A DNA stretch of 64,000 nt from Opitutaceae bacterium (GTDB taxonomy: Bacteria > Verrucomicrobiota > Verrucomicrobiia > Opitutales > Opitutaceae), in contig JAWLBB010000012.1 of assembly GCA_041395105.1 (NCBI GenBank), positions 1-64,000 of the forward strand. Reading direction: 5' to 3'. The notes beneath the pieces were generated by a model. That model ran no database searches. It saw only the letters and a list, made by a program, of their open reading frames with translations, and was not told where the DNA came from. This document shows positions 62,428 through 64,000 of the stretch, piece after piece. The number at the start of each line of letters is the position of its first letter. The stretch's first letter is position 1. The position numbers were made by a program, and so were the translations under genes.

Positions 62428-62805
62428 TCAAGCCCTTTCGAGCAGCTCAACCTCGTAGCCGTCCGGATCCGTCACAAACGCCATCTTGCGCCCGGTCGGG
62501 AAGGTGGTGCGCCAGTCCGCCGGCCAGATCTCATATCCCAGCTTCTCCAGTCGATCGCAGGTCGCGATGAGGTCGCTGTAACCGATCGCCGTGTGCATGA
62601 GATCTTCGGGCACTTTCGGTTTGTGATCCGGTGAGTAACACAATTCGAGGGCGTGGGGATTGCCCGGCAGTTCGAGAAAGACCAGTTGATTGCCGGCCGG
62701 TGACTTGTCGTTGCGATGGGTCACCTTGAAGCCGAGCGGCTCGTAAAAGGCGACGGTCCGGTCGATATCGCCAACACGGATGCGGGTGTGCAGAAAAACA
62801 GGCAT
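62428..62805 (-). CDS. Lactoylglutathione lyase-like VOC protein (glyoxalase I family)
   Basis: A 125-residue VOC-fold metalloenzyme. LHTRIRVGDIDRTVAFYEPL, GNQLVFLELPGNPHALELCY, HTAIGYSDLIATCDRLEKLG and FVTDPDGYEVELLE are the family boxes. Candidate metal ligands are His6, Glu56, His73 and Glu122-like positions in these motifs. It should convert the methylglyoxal-thiol adduct to a lactoyl thioester, although related VOC enzymes have other substrates. Start 62805 (MPVFLHTRI) is preferred to 62823. Its stop lies just before the proposed lipoprotein start. Confidence 0.88.
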   Translation of the reverse strand: MPVFLHTRIRVGDIDRTVAFYEPLGFKVTHRNDKSPAGNQLVFLELPGNPHALELCYSPDHKPKVPEDLMHTAIGYSDLIATCDRLEKLGYEIWPADWRTTFPTGRKMAFVTDPDGYEVELLERA

Positions 62806-62983
62806 GGTGAATCGATAACGCAATCCTTTCAGGGTTCCAGTAATTTCCGACTCTGATCCCGTCTTTCAGGGTTTGCCCCCATCCGGCCTCGGGCGCCGCC
62901 GGGGCACCAACCATCGCCAGCGGCGAAAAAGTGATTGCGTCCACGACTTGTCAGTCTTCCCTGCGGACCCTTACTATCTCACG

Positions 62984-64000
<1,017 letters not shown>

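Overview
The window is high-GC DNA (roughly 60-65% by eye) from a Gram-negative bacterium. The best guess is Verrucomicrobiota, Opitutales/Opitutaceae-like. Reasons: a TonB-dependent receptor with a VFEIDATKD-type N-terminus, secreted proteins carrying a repeated 'NIS(T/N)RG ... VEVY' module, LacI-controlled sugar genes, few strong Shine-Dalgarno sequences, and very large secreted repeat proteins. The phylum is inferred from these traits only. I saw no rRNA, tRNA, CRISPR array, prophage or intact insertion sequence.

Layout. 0-11 kb: a small secreted protein, a Bcp-like peroxiredoxin, a nucleoside hydrolase and L-rhamnose mutarotase, a secreted Cys-repeat protein, the helicase HrpA, an MFS permease, a secreted lipocalin-like protein and a TonB-type protein. 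11-16 kb: a GH88 unsaturated glucuronyl hydrolase, diverging from a three-PAS SpoIIE-type phosphatase that converges on a NarL-type response regulator. 15.6-21.3 kb: a fused hydantoinase/oxoprolinase (HyuA-HyuB), a divergent QueD/PTPS enzyme and two tandem paralogous TPR-like proteins. 21.4-35 kb: a carbohydrate locus with a heparinase II/III-type lyase, SDR, mannose-6-phosphate isomerase, secreted module protein, TonB receptor, LacI regulator, 2-hydroxyacid dehydrogenase and sugar isomerase/epimerase. 35-44 kb: an Rsm22-type methyltransferase and a second methyltransferase. 36.6-49.7 kb: two giant paralogous secreted beta-repeat proteins. 50-64 kb: MscS channel, TerC, MalY/PatB C-S lyase, membrane PAS sensor, GNAT, SRAP, a three-gene ParA cluster, FdhD, a YchJ/SEC-C protein, a lipoprotein with two TonB_C domains, a glyoxalase and a MtnA cut by the window end.

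How it fits together. The main new signal is a 14-bp AT-rich palindrome, TTRATAATTATYAA. It occurs upstream of the GH88 hydrolase, between the TonB receptor and the LacI gene, directly before the 2-hydroxyacid dehydrogenase, and in weaker form before the SDR. This suggests one LacI-family regulon that links the isolated GH88 gene to the lyase/TonB locus 12-20 kb away. The likely role is uptake and breakdown of a uronate-containing polysaccharide: the lyase and GH88 cut outside the cytoplasm, the TonB receptor imports, and the SDR, dehydrogenase and isomerases convert the sugars.

Other structure the genes do not explain: a family of ~66-72 bp two-hairpin elements with ends TGTAG...CTACA and an invariant loop core, several other palindromic repeats, a protein module present six times in four secreted proteins, and a regular 681-bp (227-codon) internal repeat in one giant gene.
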